A stretch of DNA of 64,000 bases from Streptomyces sp. IMTB 2501 (GCF_001953885.1 NZ_MQUS01000025.1:62165-126164), one strand, 5' to 3'. Shown: positions 38,954 through 48,671, counted from the first letter of the stretch. Made by a program: numbers and translations. Notes: a model not told the origin generated them from the letters alone.

Positions 38954-39997
38954 ATGTCTCGCAGCCTCAATCTCGCAGTGATCCCCGGTGACGGCATCGG
39001 CCAGGAGGTCGTGTCCGAAGGTCTGAAGGTCCTCTCCGCCGTGCTCCCGCAGGACGTGAAGCTGGAGACGAAGGAGTACGACTTCGGCGCCAAGCGCTAC
39101 CACGCCACCGGTGAGACGCTCACCGACGCCGACCTCGACGCCCTCAAGCAGCACGACGCCATCCTGCTCGGCGCCATCGGCGACCCGTCGGTGCCGTCCG
39201 GCGTCCTGGAGCGCGGCTTCCTGCTCAAGCTCCGCTTCGCCTTCGACCACCACGTCAACCTGCGGCCGAGCAAGCTGCTCCCCGGTGTGGCGACCCCGCT
39301 CGCCGGCCAGCCGGAGATCGACTTCGTGGTCGTCCGCGAGGGCACCGAGGGCCCGTACACCGGCAACGGCGGCACCATCCGCAAGGGCACCGAGCACGAG
39401 GTCGCCACCGAGGTCTCCGTCAACACGGCCTACGGAGTCGAGCGCGTGGTCCGCGACGCCTTCGCCCGCGCCCAGGCCCGCCCGCGCAAGAAGCTCACGC
39501 TGGTCCACAAGAACAACGTGCTGACCTTCGCCGGGCATCTGTGGACGAACATCTTCAACAAGGTGGCCAAGGAGTTCCCCGAGGTCACCACCGACTACAT
39601 CCACGTCGACGCGGCCACCATCTACCTGGTCACCGACCCGGCCCGGTTCGATGTGATCGTCACCGACAACCTCTTCGGCGACATCATCACCGACCTCGCC
39701 GCGGCCGTCTCCGGCGGCATCGGCGTGGCCGCCTCCGGCAACATCAACCCCAGCCGTGAGTTCCCGTCCATGTTCGAGCCGGTCCACGGTTCGGCCCCGG
39801 ACATCGCCGGACAGGGCAAGGCCGACCCCACCGCCACGGTTCTGTCCGTCGGCCTGCTGCTGCGCCACCTCGGCTACGCCGGCGAGGCCGACCGCATCGA
39901 CGCGGCCGTCGCCGCCGACCTCACCGAGCGCGCCGCGCTGGGGACCCGCAGCACCTCGCAGATCGGCGACGCGCTCGCCGCCCGAGTAGCCGGCTGA
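38954..39997 (+). CDS. leuB: 3-isopropylmalate dehydrogenase
   Basis: 347-aa NAD-dependent decarboxylating dehydrogenase of leucine synthesis. [11 protein letters not shown] at the N-terminus, the Arg triad region [31 protein letters not shown], the Lys in [11 protein letters not shown], the metal-binding [20 protein letters not shown] and the NAD-binding [20 protein letters not shown] are all intact. ATG 38954 lies 8 nt after GAGGAGTAGGG. A terminator follows at 40015-40049. Related in pathway to ilvE, the next gene. Confidence 0.95.
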   Translation: MSRSLNLAVIPGDGIGQEVVSEGLKVLSAVLPQDVKLETKEYDFGAKRYHATGETLTDADLDALKQHDAILLGAIGDPSVPSGVLERGFLLKLRFAFDHHVNLRPSKLLPGVATPLAGQPEIDFVVVREGTEGPYTGNGGTIRKGTEHEVATEVSVNTAYGVERVVRDAFARAQARPRKKLTLVHKNNVLTFAGHLWTNIFNKVAKEFPEVTTDYIHVDAATIYLVTDPARFDVIVTDNLFGDIITDLAAAVSGGIGVAASGNINPSREFPSMFEPVHGSAPDIAGQGKADPTATVLSVGLLLRHLGYAGEADRIDAAVAADLTERAALGTRSTSQIGDALAARVAG

Positions 39998-40014
39998 CCC
40001 GGCGCTCCGCACAA

Positions 40015-40049
40015 GAAGCCGCCGGGTCGGACGATCGCCCGGCGGCTTC
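40015..40049 (+). terminator. terminator after leuB
   Basis: GAAGCCGCCGGG (40015-40026) pairs perfectly with CCCGGCGGCTTC (40038-40049). Confidence 0.85.
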
Positions 40050-40243
40050 CGCATGTCCCCGCCGGGTGCCACCATCGACCCCTGGGCCGCTGTCACCCCC
40101 ATTCCGTCCGCCGCCACCTCCGCGCGATAATCGAACGCGGAGCCGCGGTATGAGGGAAAGCTCGGACGTCCTAACACTGGCGAGTCGCAGTGAGGGGGCG
40201 TGAGCGCGGCCCGTCACAACGACCGGTGAAGGACACATCACTC

Positions 40244-41332
40244 ATGACGACGCCCACGATCGAGCTCAAGCCCTCCGCCAGCCCCCTCGCCGCCGCAGAG
40301 CGCGCGGCGATTCTGGCCAACCCCGGGTTCGGCCGCCACTTCACCGACCACATGGTGACGATCAAGTGGACCGAGGGGCGGGGCTGGCACGACGGCCAGC
40401 TCGTCCCGTACGGCCCGATCTCCCTCGACCCCTCCACCCACGTCCTGCACTACGGCCAGGAGATCTTCGAGGGGCTGAAGGCCTACCGCCAGCCCGACGG
40501 CTCGGTCGCGCTGTTCCGTCCCGAGGCGAACGCCCGCCGCTTCCGGAACTCCGCCCGCCGCATGGCCATGGCCGAGCTGCCCGAGGAGCTGTTCATCGCC
40601 GCGCTGGACGCGCTGCTCACCCAGGACGCCGCCTGGGTCCCGCCGCACGGCGGCGAAGAGTCCCTGTATCTGCGCCCGTTCATGTTCGCCACCGAGGCCG
40701 CGCTCGGTGTGCACCCGGCGAACGAGTACCTGTTCATGCTCATCGCCTCGCCCTCCGGCGCGTACTTCGCCGGTGGCGTGAAGCCGGTCACCATCTGGGT
40801 CTCCGAGGACCACGTCCGCGCCGTCCCCGGCGGCACCGGCGACGCCAAGACCGGCGGCAACTACGCCGCGTCCCTGCTGCCGCAGGCCGAGGCCGCCGCG
40901 CACGGCTGCGACCAGGTCGTCTACCTCGACGCGGTCACCCGTACCAAGGTCGAGGAGAGCGGCAGCATGAACGTCGCCTTCGTCTACGGCGACCGGATCG
41001 TCACCCCGGAGCTGACCGGCTCGATCCTGGAGGGCATCACCCGTGACTCGCTGCTCCAGGTCGCCCGCGACCTCGGCTACACCGCCGAGGAAGGCGTGGT
41101 CACCCTGGAGCAGTGGCGCGCGGACGCGGCCTCCGGTGCCCTCACCGAGGTCTTCGCCTGCGGCACGGCCGCCGTGGTCACCCCGATCGGCCACGTCAGG
41201 ACCAGGACGGACGAGTGGTCCCACGGCGACGGCGCCCCCGGCGAGGTCACCGTCCGCCTGCGTGAGGCTCTGCTGGGCATCCAGCGCGGGGTGACGCAGG
41301 ACCAGCACGGCTGGATGCACCGCATCGGCTGA
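40244..41332 (+). CDS. ilvE: branched-chain amino acid aminotransferase
   Basis: 362-aa PLP-dependent (fold type IV) transaminase that makes the last step of Val, Leu and Ile synthesis and the first of their degradation. Visible: [42 protein letters not shown], the PLP lysine in [31 protein letters not shown] and [17 protein letters not shown] 40244 is preceded by GGTGAAGGA; the frame upstream is leader. It follows the leuB terminator, so it has its own promoter. Confidence 0.96.
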   Translation: MTTPTIELKPSASPLAAAERAAILANPGFGRHFTDHMVTIKWTEGRGWHDGQLVPYGPISLDPSTHVLHYGQEIFEGLKAYRQPDGSVALFRPEANARRFRNSARRMAMAELPEELFIAALDALLTQDAAWVPPHGGEESLYLRPFMFATEAALGVHPANEYLFMLIASPSGAYFAGGVKPVTIWVSEDHVRAVPGGTGDAKTGGNYAASLLPQAEAAAHGCDQVVYLDAVTRTKVEESGSMNVAFVYGDRIVTPELTGSILEGITRDSLLQVARDLGYTAEEGVVTLEQWRADAASGALTEVFACGTAAVVTPIGHVRTRTDEWSHGDGAPGEVTVRLREALLGIQRGVTQDQHGWMHRIG

Positions 41333-41348
41333 CAGCTCAGCGGGGACC

Positions 41349-41387
41349 GCCACGACAAGCCGGCGTCGTCTGCGGCGTCGTCGTGGC
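41349..41387. terminator. hairpin between convergent ilvE and NCS1 permease genes
   Basis: GCCACGAC (41349-41356) pairs with GTCGTGGC (41380-41387). Its position between convergent genes fits a shared terminator; the loop is long and there is no U-run. Confidence 0.5.
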
Positions 41388-41443
41388 TGGTCGCTCCCCG
41401 TCGCGGCGGAGCCGCCTGTCGGTACGGCCCGCGCCTCTTCGCG

Positions 41444-42880
41444 CTACGCGCTCAGGGCCGCCTCGGACTCCTGGTCGAGTTCCGTGGCGGCCCTGGTCTG
41501 TTCCCTGCCGGACGTCAGCAGCAGGTACACCGCGCCGCCGACCGCCCCCGACAGCAGGAAGCTGCAGTCCACCCCGCCGGTCAGACGCAGCAGCGGACCC
41601 TGGTACGTCGGCAGGGACACGGCCAGCAGGCCGACGCCGGCGCCCAGGGCCCAGGAGACGGTCGCGCGGATGTTCCAGCCCGCCCGGTACCAGTAGATCC
41701 CGCCCCGCGAGCGGCGGTTGAAGACCTGCAGGGCGTCGGCGTCGTACACCCCGCGACAGCGGGCGAAGCCGATGAGGGTGATGACGGCCCACGGGGTGCC
41801 GATGGCGGTGAGCAGCAGCACGAAGGACGTCATCGCGGACTGCGCGTTCCAGGCGTAGTGGCCGACGAAGACACAGGCCGTGGCGACGAGGGCAACCGTG
41901 TAGGTGGCGCGGGCGCGGGAGGCCCTGGGCAGGATCGCGTCCAGGTCCAGGCCCATCGAGTACAGCATCAGACCGGCGTTGCCGACCGAGCCCGCGGACG
42001 CGGACAGCAGCAGCGGGATCAGGTACCAGGCGGGGGAGGCCTGCACCAGCGGACCGGCGTAGTCGAGCGCCGCGTGCGCCCCGTACGCCGTGAACGTGCC
42101 GAACAGCTGCGGCACCAGCAGGCCCAGGATCAGACCCGCCCAAGTGGCCCGGAGGACGCGGCGGTTGGAGTGCCGGGCGGGGGAGATGTAGCGGGTGTAG
42201 TCGCCGAGCAGGGTGATGAAGGCGATCGGACCGGACAGGCCCGCCGCCACGGCCGACAGGAACCAGGTCGGCCAGAACGAGCCGAGCAGGTAGCCACCCG
42301 TCTGGGGCATGGCCGCGGTGGTGAAGTGCGGGGCGTACGCGAAGATGCCGAGCACCAGCAGGACGGTCATGCCGATGGACAGGACCTTGGACATGTTCAG
42401 CAGCACCCGGTAGCCGTACACCGCGCCCGCGACCGTGGCGCCGGCGAGCACCGCGTAGACGGCGGCGTACGACACCCCGTCCGCGGGCAGCCCGAACATC
42501 CGGCCGAGCACGCCGATCATCACGTCCCCTCCGATCCACACGGTCAGCGCCGTGTAGCCGAGGGCGAGGAGCAGGCCGACGACCGAGCCGACCAGCCGGC
42601 CCCGGACGCCGAACTGGGCGCCTGAGGAGGTGGAGAGATTGGTCGCGGTGCGCAGCGAGATCAGCGCCAGCGGTGCCGTCACGGCCGTACCGACGATCGT
42701 GCCCGCGACGATCGCGCTCACGGACGCCCACCAGCCGAGGCCGAAGGACGGGGGCAGCCAGCCGAAGATGATCACCCCGAGGCAGAGGTTGGAGCCGAGC
42801 AGGATCGAGACGAGGTCGCGCGGACCACTGGTCCGTTCCTCGTCCGGGATGGTGTCGACTCCGCGCTGTTCGATCGGCAT
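41444..42880 (-). CDS. NCS1-family nucleobase/allantoin-type permease
   Basis: 478-aa membrane transporter of the nucleobase:cation symporter-1 family (cytosine, uracil, allantoin, hydantoin). Twelve hydrophobic helices fit the family. Visible blocks: SILLGSNLCLGVIIFGWLPP (TM1), GAQFGVRGRLVGSVVGLLLA, FWPTWFLSAVAAGLSGPIAF (TM6), GDYTRYISP and DADALQVFNRRSRGGIYWYR. ATG 42880. It is divergent from the urease/agmatine deiminase operon with a repeat-containing intergenic region, suggesting co-regulation and uptake of a nitrogen source for that pathway. Confidence 0.9.
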   Translation of the reverse strand: MPIEQRGVDTIPDEERTSGPRDLVSILLGSNLCLGVIIFGWLPPSFGLGWWASVSAIVAGTIVGTAVTAPLALISLRTATNLSTSSGAQFGVRGRLVGSVVGLLLALGYTALTVWIGGDVMIGVLGRMFGLPADGVSYAAVYAVLAGATVAGAVYGYRVLLNMSKVLSIGMTVLLVLGIFAYAPHFTTAAMPQTGGYLLGSFWPTWFLSAVAAGLSGPIAFITLLGDYTRYISPARHSNRRVLRATWAGLILGLLVPQLFGTFTAYGAHAALDYAGPLVQASPAWYLIPLLLSASAGSVGNAGLMLYSMGLDLDAILPRASRARATYTVALVATACVFVGHYAWNAQSAMTSFVLLLTAIGTPWAVITLIGFARCRGVYDADALQVFNRRSRGGIYWYRAGWNIRATVSWALGAGVGLLAVSLPTYQGPLLRLTGGVDCSFLLSGAVGGAVYLLLTSGREQTRAATELDQESEAALSA

Positions 42881-42911
42881 GGGTGGGTCTCCTTCGACTA
42901 CCGCCAGAGAG

Positions 42912-42993
42912 TTAGAGTGACGTTCAATGTCTGTGAAGCTTCGCTTGCAGTCAATGCTTCTGTTTCATGAATTCTGTGTTTAGAGTGATGTTC
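42912..42993. promoter_or_regulatory. duplicated operator-like repeat between NCS1 permease and urease operon
   Basis: TTAGAGTGACGTTC (42912-42925) and TTAGAGTGATGTTC (42980-42993) match 13 of 14. The second is the left part of a palindrome TTAGA-N7-TCTAA. TAACCT just downstream could be the -10 for ureAB. The AT-rich 144-bp gap probably carries both divergent promoters. The operon's own TetR is the natural candidate regulator. Confidence 0.6.
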
Positions 42994-43024
42994 TAACCTA
43001 GGGATGGCAAGGAGGTGCCGCGAC

Positions 43025-43723
43025 GTGAGACTGACCCCCACGGAACGTGACCGGCTGCTGCTCTTCGGAGCCGCCGAGCTGGCCCGGGCCCGCCGGGCGC
43101 GCGGCCTCAGGCTGAACGTGCCGGAGGCGACCGCGCTGATCGCGGACACCGTGTGCGAGGCCGCGCGGGACGGCAGGCGGCTCGCCGAGGCCATCGAGGC
43201 GGCCCGGTCCGTGCTCGGTCCCGAGGACGTGCTGCCGGGTGTGGCCGACGTCGTCACCGAGGTGATGGTCGAGGCCGTCTTCGACGACGGCTCCCGGCTC
43301 GCGGTGGTCTCCGACCCCATCGGCGGCGGCCTCGGCGAGCGGGCGCCGGGCGCGCTGCTGCCCGGACCCGAGCACGCCGACCCCGCGCCGGCCGCCCGGC
43401 TCACGGTCACCAACACCGCGACCGTGCCGGTCTCCGTCACCTCCCACTTCCACTTCTTCGAGGCCAACCCGCGCCTCGACTTCGACCGCGCCCGGGCCTA
43501 CGGCATGCGGCTCGCCGTACCCGCCGGATCCTCGGTCCGCTTCGGGCCGGGCGAGAGCGAGGACGTCGGCCTGGTGCCGATCGGCGGCGAGCGGATCGCG
43601 ATCGGCTTCGCCGGACTGGTCGACGGGCCGCTGGACGCGCCCGGAGCGAGGGAAGAGGCCCTGCGCAGGGCCGCCGCATGCGGATACCTGGGAACGACAC
43701 CGGAAGGAGGCGAGGAACGATGA
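43025..43723 (+). CDS. ureAB: urease gamma-beta fusion subunit
   Basis: 232-aa fused small subunit. Residues about 1-100 are UreA-like (MRLTPTERDRLLLFGAAELA, LNVPEATALIADTVCEAARD, GPEDVLPGVADVVTEVMVEA); about 105-225 are UreB-like (SHFHFFEANPRLDFDRARAY, MRLAVPAGSSVRFGPGE). GTG 43025 has a full AAGGAGGTG; the ATG at 43004 lies upstream of that site. It overlaps ureC by ATGA. Gamma-beta fusions are known in several bacteria, so this is not a frameshift artefact. No accessory genes (ureD/E/F/G) are nearby. Confidence 0.9.
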   Translation: MRLTPTERDRLLLFGAAELARARRARGLRLNVPEATALIADTVCEAARDGRRLAEAIEAARSVLGPEDVLPGVADVVTEVMVEAVFDDGSRLAVVSDPIGGGLGERAPGALLPGPEHADPAPAARLTVTNTATVPVSVTSHFHFFEANPRLDFDRARAYGMRLAVPAGSSVRFGPGESEDVGLVPIGGERIAIGFAGLVDGPLDAPGAREEALRRAAACGYLGTTPEGGEER

Positions 43724-45462
43724 GCCGCTCGAAGGGACGCGAGGTGAGCCGGGCGGTCCATGTCGACCCGTACGCCTACGCCGCCACCCACGGCCCCCGC
43801 GCCGGCGACCGCATCCGCCTCGGCGACTCCGGGCTCACCGTCCGCGTGGAGTCCGACTCCCAGCGCTACGGCGACGAGTTCCTGGCCGGCTTCGGCAAGA
43901 CCGCCCGGGACGGACTGCACCTGAAGGCCGCCGCCGTCCGCGAGACCTGTGACGTGGTCATCAGCAACGTGGTCGTGATCGACGCCGTGCAGGGCGTCCG
44001 CAAGGTCTCCATCGGCATCCGGGAAGGGCGGATCTGCTCGATCGGGCGCGCCGGCAACCCGGACACCCTCGACGGCGTCGAGGTCGTCGTCGGCACGGGC
44101 ACCTCGATCGTCTCCGGCGAGGGCTTGATCGCCACCGCCGGGGCCGTCGACACCCATGTCCATCTGCTGTCGCCGCGCATCATGGAGGCCTCCCTCGCCT
44201 CCGGCGTCACCACGATCATCGGGCAGGAGTTCGGCCCGGTGTGGGGCGTCGGCGTGAACTCGCCCTGGGCCCTCAAGCACGCCTTCAACGCCTTCGACGC
44301 CTGGCCGGTCAACATCGGCTTCCTGGGCCGGGGTTCGTCCTCGTCCGACGCGCCGCTCATCGAGGCGCTGGCCGAGGGCGGGGCGTCCGGCTTCAAGGTG
44401 CACGAGGACATGGGCGCCCATACGCGAGCCCTGGACACGGCGCTGCGCGTCGCCGAGGAACACGATGTCCAGGTCGCCCTGCACAGCGACGGCCTGAACG
44501 AGTGCCTGTCGGTCGAGGACACCCTTCGCGTCCTCGAAGGCCGTACGATCCACGCCTTCCACATCGAGGGCTGCGGCGGCGGACACGTGCCCAACGTGCT
44601 GAAGATGGCCGGCGTCCCGAACGTCATCGGCTCCTCCACCAACCCCACCCTGCCCTTCGGCCGGGACGCGGTCGCCGAGCACTACGGCATGATCGTCTCC
44701 GTCCACGACCTCAAGCCCGACCTGCCCGGCGACGCCGCCATGGCCCGCGACCGCATCCGCGCCGGCACCATGGGCGCCGAGGACGTGCTGCACGACCTGG
44801 GCGCGATCGGCATCACCTCCTCCGACGCCCAGGGCATGGGCCGCGCCGGTGAGACCGTCCGCCGTACGTTCGCCATGGCCGGCAAGATGAAGGCCGAGCT
44901 GGGTCCCCTGCTGCCCCATAACGGGGAGGGCGGCGACGGCGAGGGCGACGACAACGCCCGCGTCCTGCGCTACCTGGCCAAGCTGACCATCAACCCGGCC
45001 ATCGCGCACGGCCTCGCCCACGAGGTCGGCTCGATCGAGGCCGGCAAGCTCGCCGACATCGTGCTGTGGCGCCCGGAGTACTTCGGCGCCAAACCGCAGC
45101 TCGTCCTCAAGTCCGGCTTCCCGGCGTACGGCGTGGTCGGCGACCCCAACGCGGCCACGGACACCTGCGAACCCCTGGTCCTCGGCCCGCAGTTCGGGTC
45201 GTACGGCGCCACGGCCGCCGACCTCTCCGTCGCGTTCGTCGCCCAGGCCGCCGTCGACCAGGGCAGCGACCGGATGCCCACCCGGCGCAGGAGGGTCGCC
45301 GTGCGCGGCACCCGGGGCATCGGCCCCGCCGACCTGAGGCTGAACGCCCGGGTCGGAGCGGTCGACGTCGACCAGCGCACCGGTCTGGTCACCCTCGACG
45401 GCGACCCGCTGCGCTCCACGCCCGCCGACTCCGTCTCCCTCAACCGTCTCTACTTCCTCTAA
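43720..45462 (+). CDS. ureC: urease alpha subunit (divergent)
   Basis: 580-aa amidohydrolase subunit with a binickel site. Conserved ligands are found: HxH in VDTHVHLLS, the carbamylated Lys and following His in GFKVHEDMG, His in ALHSDGLNE, His in EGCGGGHVPN and Asp in ITSSDAQGMGR. The mobile flap is changed: classical MVCHHLDP reads VSVHDLKP, so the flap Cys is Val and the second His is Asp, while the catalytic flap His remains. ATG 43720 overlaps the ureAB stop. Urea is the likely substrate, but the flap changes and lack of accessory genes leave room for lower activity or another substrate. Confidence 0.88.
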   Translation: MSRSKGREVSRAVHVDPYAYAATHGPRAGDRIRLGDSGLTVRVESDSQRYGDEFLAGFGKTARDGLHLKAAAVRETCDVVISNVVVIDAVQGVRKVSIGIREGRICSIGRAGNPDTLDGVEVVVGTGTSIVSGEGLIATAGAVDTHVHLLSPRIMEASLASGVTTIIGQEFGPVWGVGVNSPWALKHAFNAFDAWPVNIGFLGRGSSSSDAPLIEALAEGGASGFKVHEDMGAHTRALDTALRVAEEHDVQVALHSDGLNECLSVEDTLRVLEGRTIHAFHIEGCGGGHVPNVLKMAGVPNVIGSSTNPTLPFGRDAVAEHYGMIVSVHDLKPDLPGDAAMARDRIRAGTMGAEDVLHDLGAIGITSSDAQGMGRAGETVRRTFAMAGKMKAELGPLLPHNGEGGDGEGDDNARVLRYLAKLTINPAIAHGLAHEVGSIEAGKLADIVLWRPEYFGAKPQLVLKSGFPAYGVVGDPNAATDTCEPLVLGPQFGSYGATAADLSVAFVAQAAVDQGSDRMPTRRRRVAVRGTRGIGPADLRLNARVGAVDVDQRTGLVTLDGDPLRSTPADSVSLNRLYFL

Positions 45463-45478
45463 GGATCCGGGAACTCAC

Positions 45479-46519
45479 ATGACCACCCCCGCCGCCGACG
45501 GCTTCCGTATGCCCGCCGAGTGGACCCCGCACGAGCGCACCTGGATGGCGTGGCCGGGCCCCAACCCCACCTTCGACGACCCCGAGGACCTCGCCGCCTC
45601 CCGGGGTGCCTGGGCGTCCGTGGCCCGCGCGATCCGCCGCTTCGAGCCGGTGACCGTGGTGTGCGGCCCCGGCCAGTCCGCCGAGGCGCAGGCGCTGCTC
45701 GGCCCCGGCATCGACACCGTCGAGCGGGAGCTGGACGACGCCTGGATGCGGGACATCGGCCCCACCTTCCTCACCGACGGCAAGGGCGAACTGGCCGCCG
45801 TGGACTGGACGTTCAACGGCTGGGGCGCCCAGGACTGGGCGCGCTGGGAGCACGACTCGAAGATCGCCGCGTATGTCTGCGACCTCGCGGGCGCGAAGAC
45901 GTACGCCTCGAAGCTGGTCAACGAGGGCGGTGCGATCCACGTCGACGGCGAGGGCACCGTGCTGCTGACGGAGACGGTCCAGCTGGGCCCGGAGCGCAAC
46001 CCGCACTGGTCGCGCGCGGAGGTGGAGGCCGAGATCCACGCCCACCTCGGCACGGGGAAGGCGATCTGGCTGCCGCGCGGCCTCACCGGCGACTATCCGC
46101 CCTTCGGCTTCGGCACCCTGGGCCACGTCGACATCGTCGCCGCTTTCGCCCGCCCCGGCGTGGTCGTCGCCCATCACCAGCCCGACCCCGCCCACCCCGA
46201 CTTCGAGGTCACCAAGGAGGTCATCGGCCTGCTGAGGTCGGCGACCGACGCGCGCGGCCGCAAGCTGGAGGTCGTCGAGGTCCCCGCCCCGACCGTCCTG
46301 GAGGCCGACGGCCACTGGGCCGACTACTCCTACATCAACCACTACATCTGCAACGGCGGCCTGGTGCTGTGCGGCTTCGACGACCCGCGCGACGAGATCG
46401 CGGCCGGGATCTTCCGCCGGCTGTTCCCCGAGCGGACGGTGACCCTGGTGGACGCGCGTACGATCTTTGCGGGTGGGGGCGGCATCCACTGCATCACCCA
46501 GCAGCAGCCGAAGGCATGA
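45479..46519 (+). CDS. aguA: agmatine deiminase (peptidyl-arginine deiminase family)
   Basis: 346-aa enzyme that hydrolyses agmatine to N-carbamoylputrescine and ammonia. Catalytic elements are visible: DDAWMRDIGPTF, NEGGAIHVDGEG, GHVDIVA (His-x-Asp) and the nucleophile Cys in GGGGIHCITQQQP; MPAEWTPHERTWMAWP is the usual N-terminus. ATG 45479 starts 16 bp after ureC, in one operon with it, so agmatine and urea nitrogen may be used together. The pathway link is inference. Confidence 0.93.
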   Translation: MTTPAADGFRMPAEWTPHERTWMAWPGPNPTFDDPEDLAASRGAWASVARAIRRFEPVTVVCGPGQSAEAQALLGPGIDTVERELDDAWMRDIGPTFLTDGKGELAAVDWTFNGWGAQDWARWEHDSKIAAYVCDLAGAKTYASKLVNEGGAIHVDGEGTVLLTETVQLGPERNPHWSRAEVEAEIHAHLGTGKAIWLPRGLTGDYPPFGFGTLGHVDIVAAFARPGVVVAHHQPDPAHPDFEVTKEVIGLLRSATDARGRKLEVVEVPAPTVLEADGHWADYSYINHYICNGGLVLCGFDDPRDEIAAGIFRRLFPERTVTLVDARTIFAGGGGIHCITQQQPKA

Positions 46520-46538
46520 ACATGTAGGAGAGTCACAG

Positions 46539-47147
46539 ATGGCCGGTGCGGCACGGGCGCGGAAGAACGCGCCGCCGCGCGAGGAGGTACTCGCCGCCGC
46601 CATGGACATGATCGCCGAGCGCGGTCTGGAGAAGCTCACCATGGCGGCGCTCGGCCGCGAGGTGGGCATGAGCAGCGGCCATCTCCTTTACTACTTCCAC
46701 TCCAAGGACGAACTGCTGCTGCAGACTCTGGAGTGGAGCGAGGGCCGGCTGGGCGCGGAGCGCGTCCGCCTGCTCGACCGGGGCGGACCGGCCCGCGAAC
46801 GCCTGGACGCCTACGTGGACCTGTACGTCCCGGACGGCCACCGTGATCCGCACTGGACGCTGTGGCTGGAGGTGTGGAACCGCTCGCAGAACGCGGACGA
46901 CGAGGCGCGAGCCCGCCAGGCCGCGATCGAGGGTGCGTGGCATCGCGATCTGGTCGCGCTGATCGCCGAGGGGATTTCACGGGGGGAGTTCCGGAGGGTG
47001 GACGCCGATCGCTTCGCGGCGCGGTTGCGTGCGCTGCTCGACGGCTTCTCGATTCACGTCGCCATCGGCCTGCGCGGTACCGGCCGTGGGCAAGTACTCG
47101 CGCATGTACGGGAGTTCATCGCGGACGCACTCCTCGCCGGCACCTGA
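46539..47147 (+). CDS. TetR family regulator in the urease-agmatine operon
   Basis: 202-aa regulator. The N-terminal HTH is EVLAAAMDMIAERGLEKLTM ... GMSSGHLLYYFHSKDELLL; the C-terminal half resembles BetI-type TetR proteins. ATG 46539 follows TAGGAGAG; the frame back to TTG 46467 overlaps aguA and lacks a ribosome site. It lies 19 bp after aguA and 54 bp before the MHS permease, so it probably controls the operon through the repeats upstream of ureAB. Confidence 0.88.
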   Translation: MAGAARARKNAPPREEVLAAAMDMIAERGLEKLTMAALGREVGMSSGHLLYYFHSKDELLLQTLEWSEGRLGAERVRLLDRGGPARERLDAYVDLYVPDGHRDPHWTLWLEVWNRSQNADDEARARQAAIEGAWHRDLVALIAEGISRGEFRRVDADRFAARLRALLDGFSIHVAIGLRGTGRGQVLAHVREFIADALLAGT

Positions 47148-47201
47148 GACCCCGACCGGGTAAAGGAATCCTTTCCTCCAGCGCCGGGCAGGTAACCGCG
47201 C

Positions 47202-48524
47202 ATGGGACGACAACACTGGAAGAAGATCTGGGTCGGGTCGGCCGGGAACATGGTCGAGTGGTTCGACTGGTTCGTGTACGCGAGCTTCGCCACGTATTTC
47301 GCCGGCGCGTTCTTCCCGAGCGGCAATCCCACCGCCCAGCTGATGAACACCGCCGGCATCTTCGCCGTCGGCTTCTTCATGCGCCCGGTGGGCGGCTGGC
47401 TGCTGGGCCGGGTCGGCGACCGCAAGGGCCGCAAGGCGGCGCTGACGCTGACCGTCACGCTGATGTCGGCCTCGGCGATCCTCATCGCCGCCGCCCCGAC
47501 CTATGCCGTCGCCGGCTACGGCGGCGTGCTCGTGCTGCTCGTCGCCCGCCTGCTGCAGGGCCTGTCGGTGGGAGGCGAGTACGCGGCCAGCGCCACGTAC
47601 CTCACGGAGGCCTCGGACCCGAAGCGGCGCGGATTCGCTTCCAGCTTCCAGTACGTCTCGATGACCGCCGGCCAGATCGCCGGCCTCGGACTGCAGATCA
47701 TCCTGCAGCGGACCATGTCCGACAGCGCGCTGCACAGCTACGGCTGGCGCATCCCGTTCATCGTGGGCGCGCTCGGCGCGGCGATCATCTTCTATCTGCG
47801 CCGCACCATGCTGGAGACCGAGGTGTACGAGGAGGACGCCTCCCGCGCCGAGGAGCGCGGCACCCTGCGCGCGCTGTGGCGGCACAAGCGGGAGGCGTTC
47901 CTGGTCATCGCCCTCACCATGGGCGGCACGGTCGCGTACTACACGTACACCACCTATCTGACGAAGTACCTGTCCAACTCGGCCGGTCTGTCCAAACAGA
48001 CGGCGACGCTCGTCTCCTTCAGCGCACTGATCGTCTTCGCCTGCCTCCAGCCGCTCGCCGGCGCCCTGTCCGACCGGATCGGCCGCCGTCCGCTGCTGAT
48101 CACCTTCGCGGTCGGCTCCACCTTCCTGACCGTGCCGATCATGACCCTGCTGGGGCACGCGGGCAGCTTCTGGCCGGCGTTCGGCCTCGCCCTGCTCGCG
48201 CTGGTCGTCGTCACCGGCTACACCTCGATCAACGCCTGTGTGAAGGCCGAGCTGTTCCCGACCGGCGTCCGCGCGCTCGGCGTGGCCCTGCCGTACGCCA
48301 TCGGCAACGCCCTCTTCGGTGGCACCGCGGAGTACGTCGCCCTGTGGTTCAAGAAGGCCGGGATCGAGTCGGGCTTCTTCTGGTACGTGGCGGGCGGTGC
48401 CGCCGTATCCCTTGTGGTGTACGTCACCATGCGCGAGACGAAGGATCTGGATCTGGCCCGGGTGAGGGCCGGTCAGGAAGCCGGAGCGGGATCCGGGGAG
48501 TCCAGCCTGACGACCGCATCCTGA
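47202..48524 (+). CDS. MFS transporter, metabolite:H+ symporter (MHS) family
   Basis: 440-aa, twelve-helix transporter of the KgtP/ProP/ShiA group. Family marks: GNMVEWFDWFVYASFATYFA near the N-terminus, RPVGGWLLGRVGDRKGRKAA (motif A), LLQGLSVGGEYAASATYLTE and ALSDRIGRRPLLI. Typical substrates are organic acids, betaines or similar compounds. Position as last gene of the urease-agmatine deiminase operon suggests uptake of a polyamine- or carboxylate-type compound, but the sequence does not specify it. ATG 47202. Confidence 0.9.
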   Translation: MGRQHWKKIWVGSAGNMVEWFDWFVYASFATYFAGAFFPSGNPTAQLMNTAGIFAVGFFMRPVGGWLLGRVGDRKGRKAALTLTVTLMSASAILIAAAPTYAVAGYGGVLVLLVARLLQGLSVGGEYAASATYLTEASDPKRRGFASSFQYVSMTAGQIAGLGLQIILQRTMSDSALHSYGWRIPFIVGALGAAIIFYLRRTMLETEVYEEDASRAEERGTLRALWRHKREAFLVIALTMGGTVAYYTYTTYLTKYLSNSAGLSKQTATLVSFSALIVFACLQPLAGALSDRIGRRPLLITFAVGSTFLTVPIMTLLGHAGSFWPAFGLALLALVVVTGYTSINACVKAELFPTGVRALGVALPYAIGNALFGGTAEYVALWFKKAGIESGFFWYVAGGAAVSLVVYVTMRETKDLDLARVRAGQEAGAGSGESSLTTAS

Positions 48525-48567
48525 GACGGCCGGTGAGCCGGGGGCGGGGCTGTGCCAGACTGCCCCC

Positions 48568-48618
48568 GTGCTCTCGTTCGCCATGATTATTGGCAGCAGG
48601 CGCGCCGGTCCGCAGTGA
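48568..48618 (+). CDS. cimA leader peptide (16 aa)
   Basis: MLSFAMIIGSRRAGPQ, starting at GTG 48568; an internal ATG at 48583 would give an 11-residue version. Two consecutive ATT codons (48586-48591) are striking in a genome that uses ATC almost exclusively. No Shine-Dalgarno is seen, consistent with a leaderless message. Confidence 0.65.
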   Translation: MLSFAMIIGSRRAGPQ

Positions 48619-48671
48619 CCACCTCGTACGACCAGGTGCGGGTGGCCACCGTCGTCCTCGACCCGCGCGCA

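Noticed and set aside
43025-43723. ureAB fusion as a frameshift error
   Set aside because: Continuous frame with normal codon use and full gamma and beta blocks; such fusions are known.
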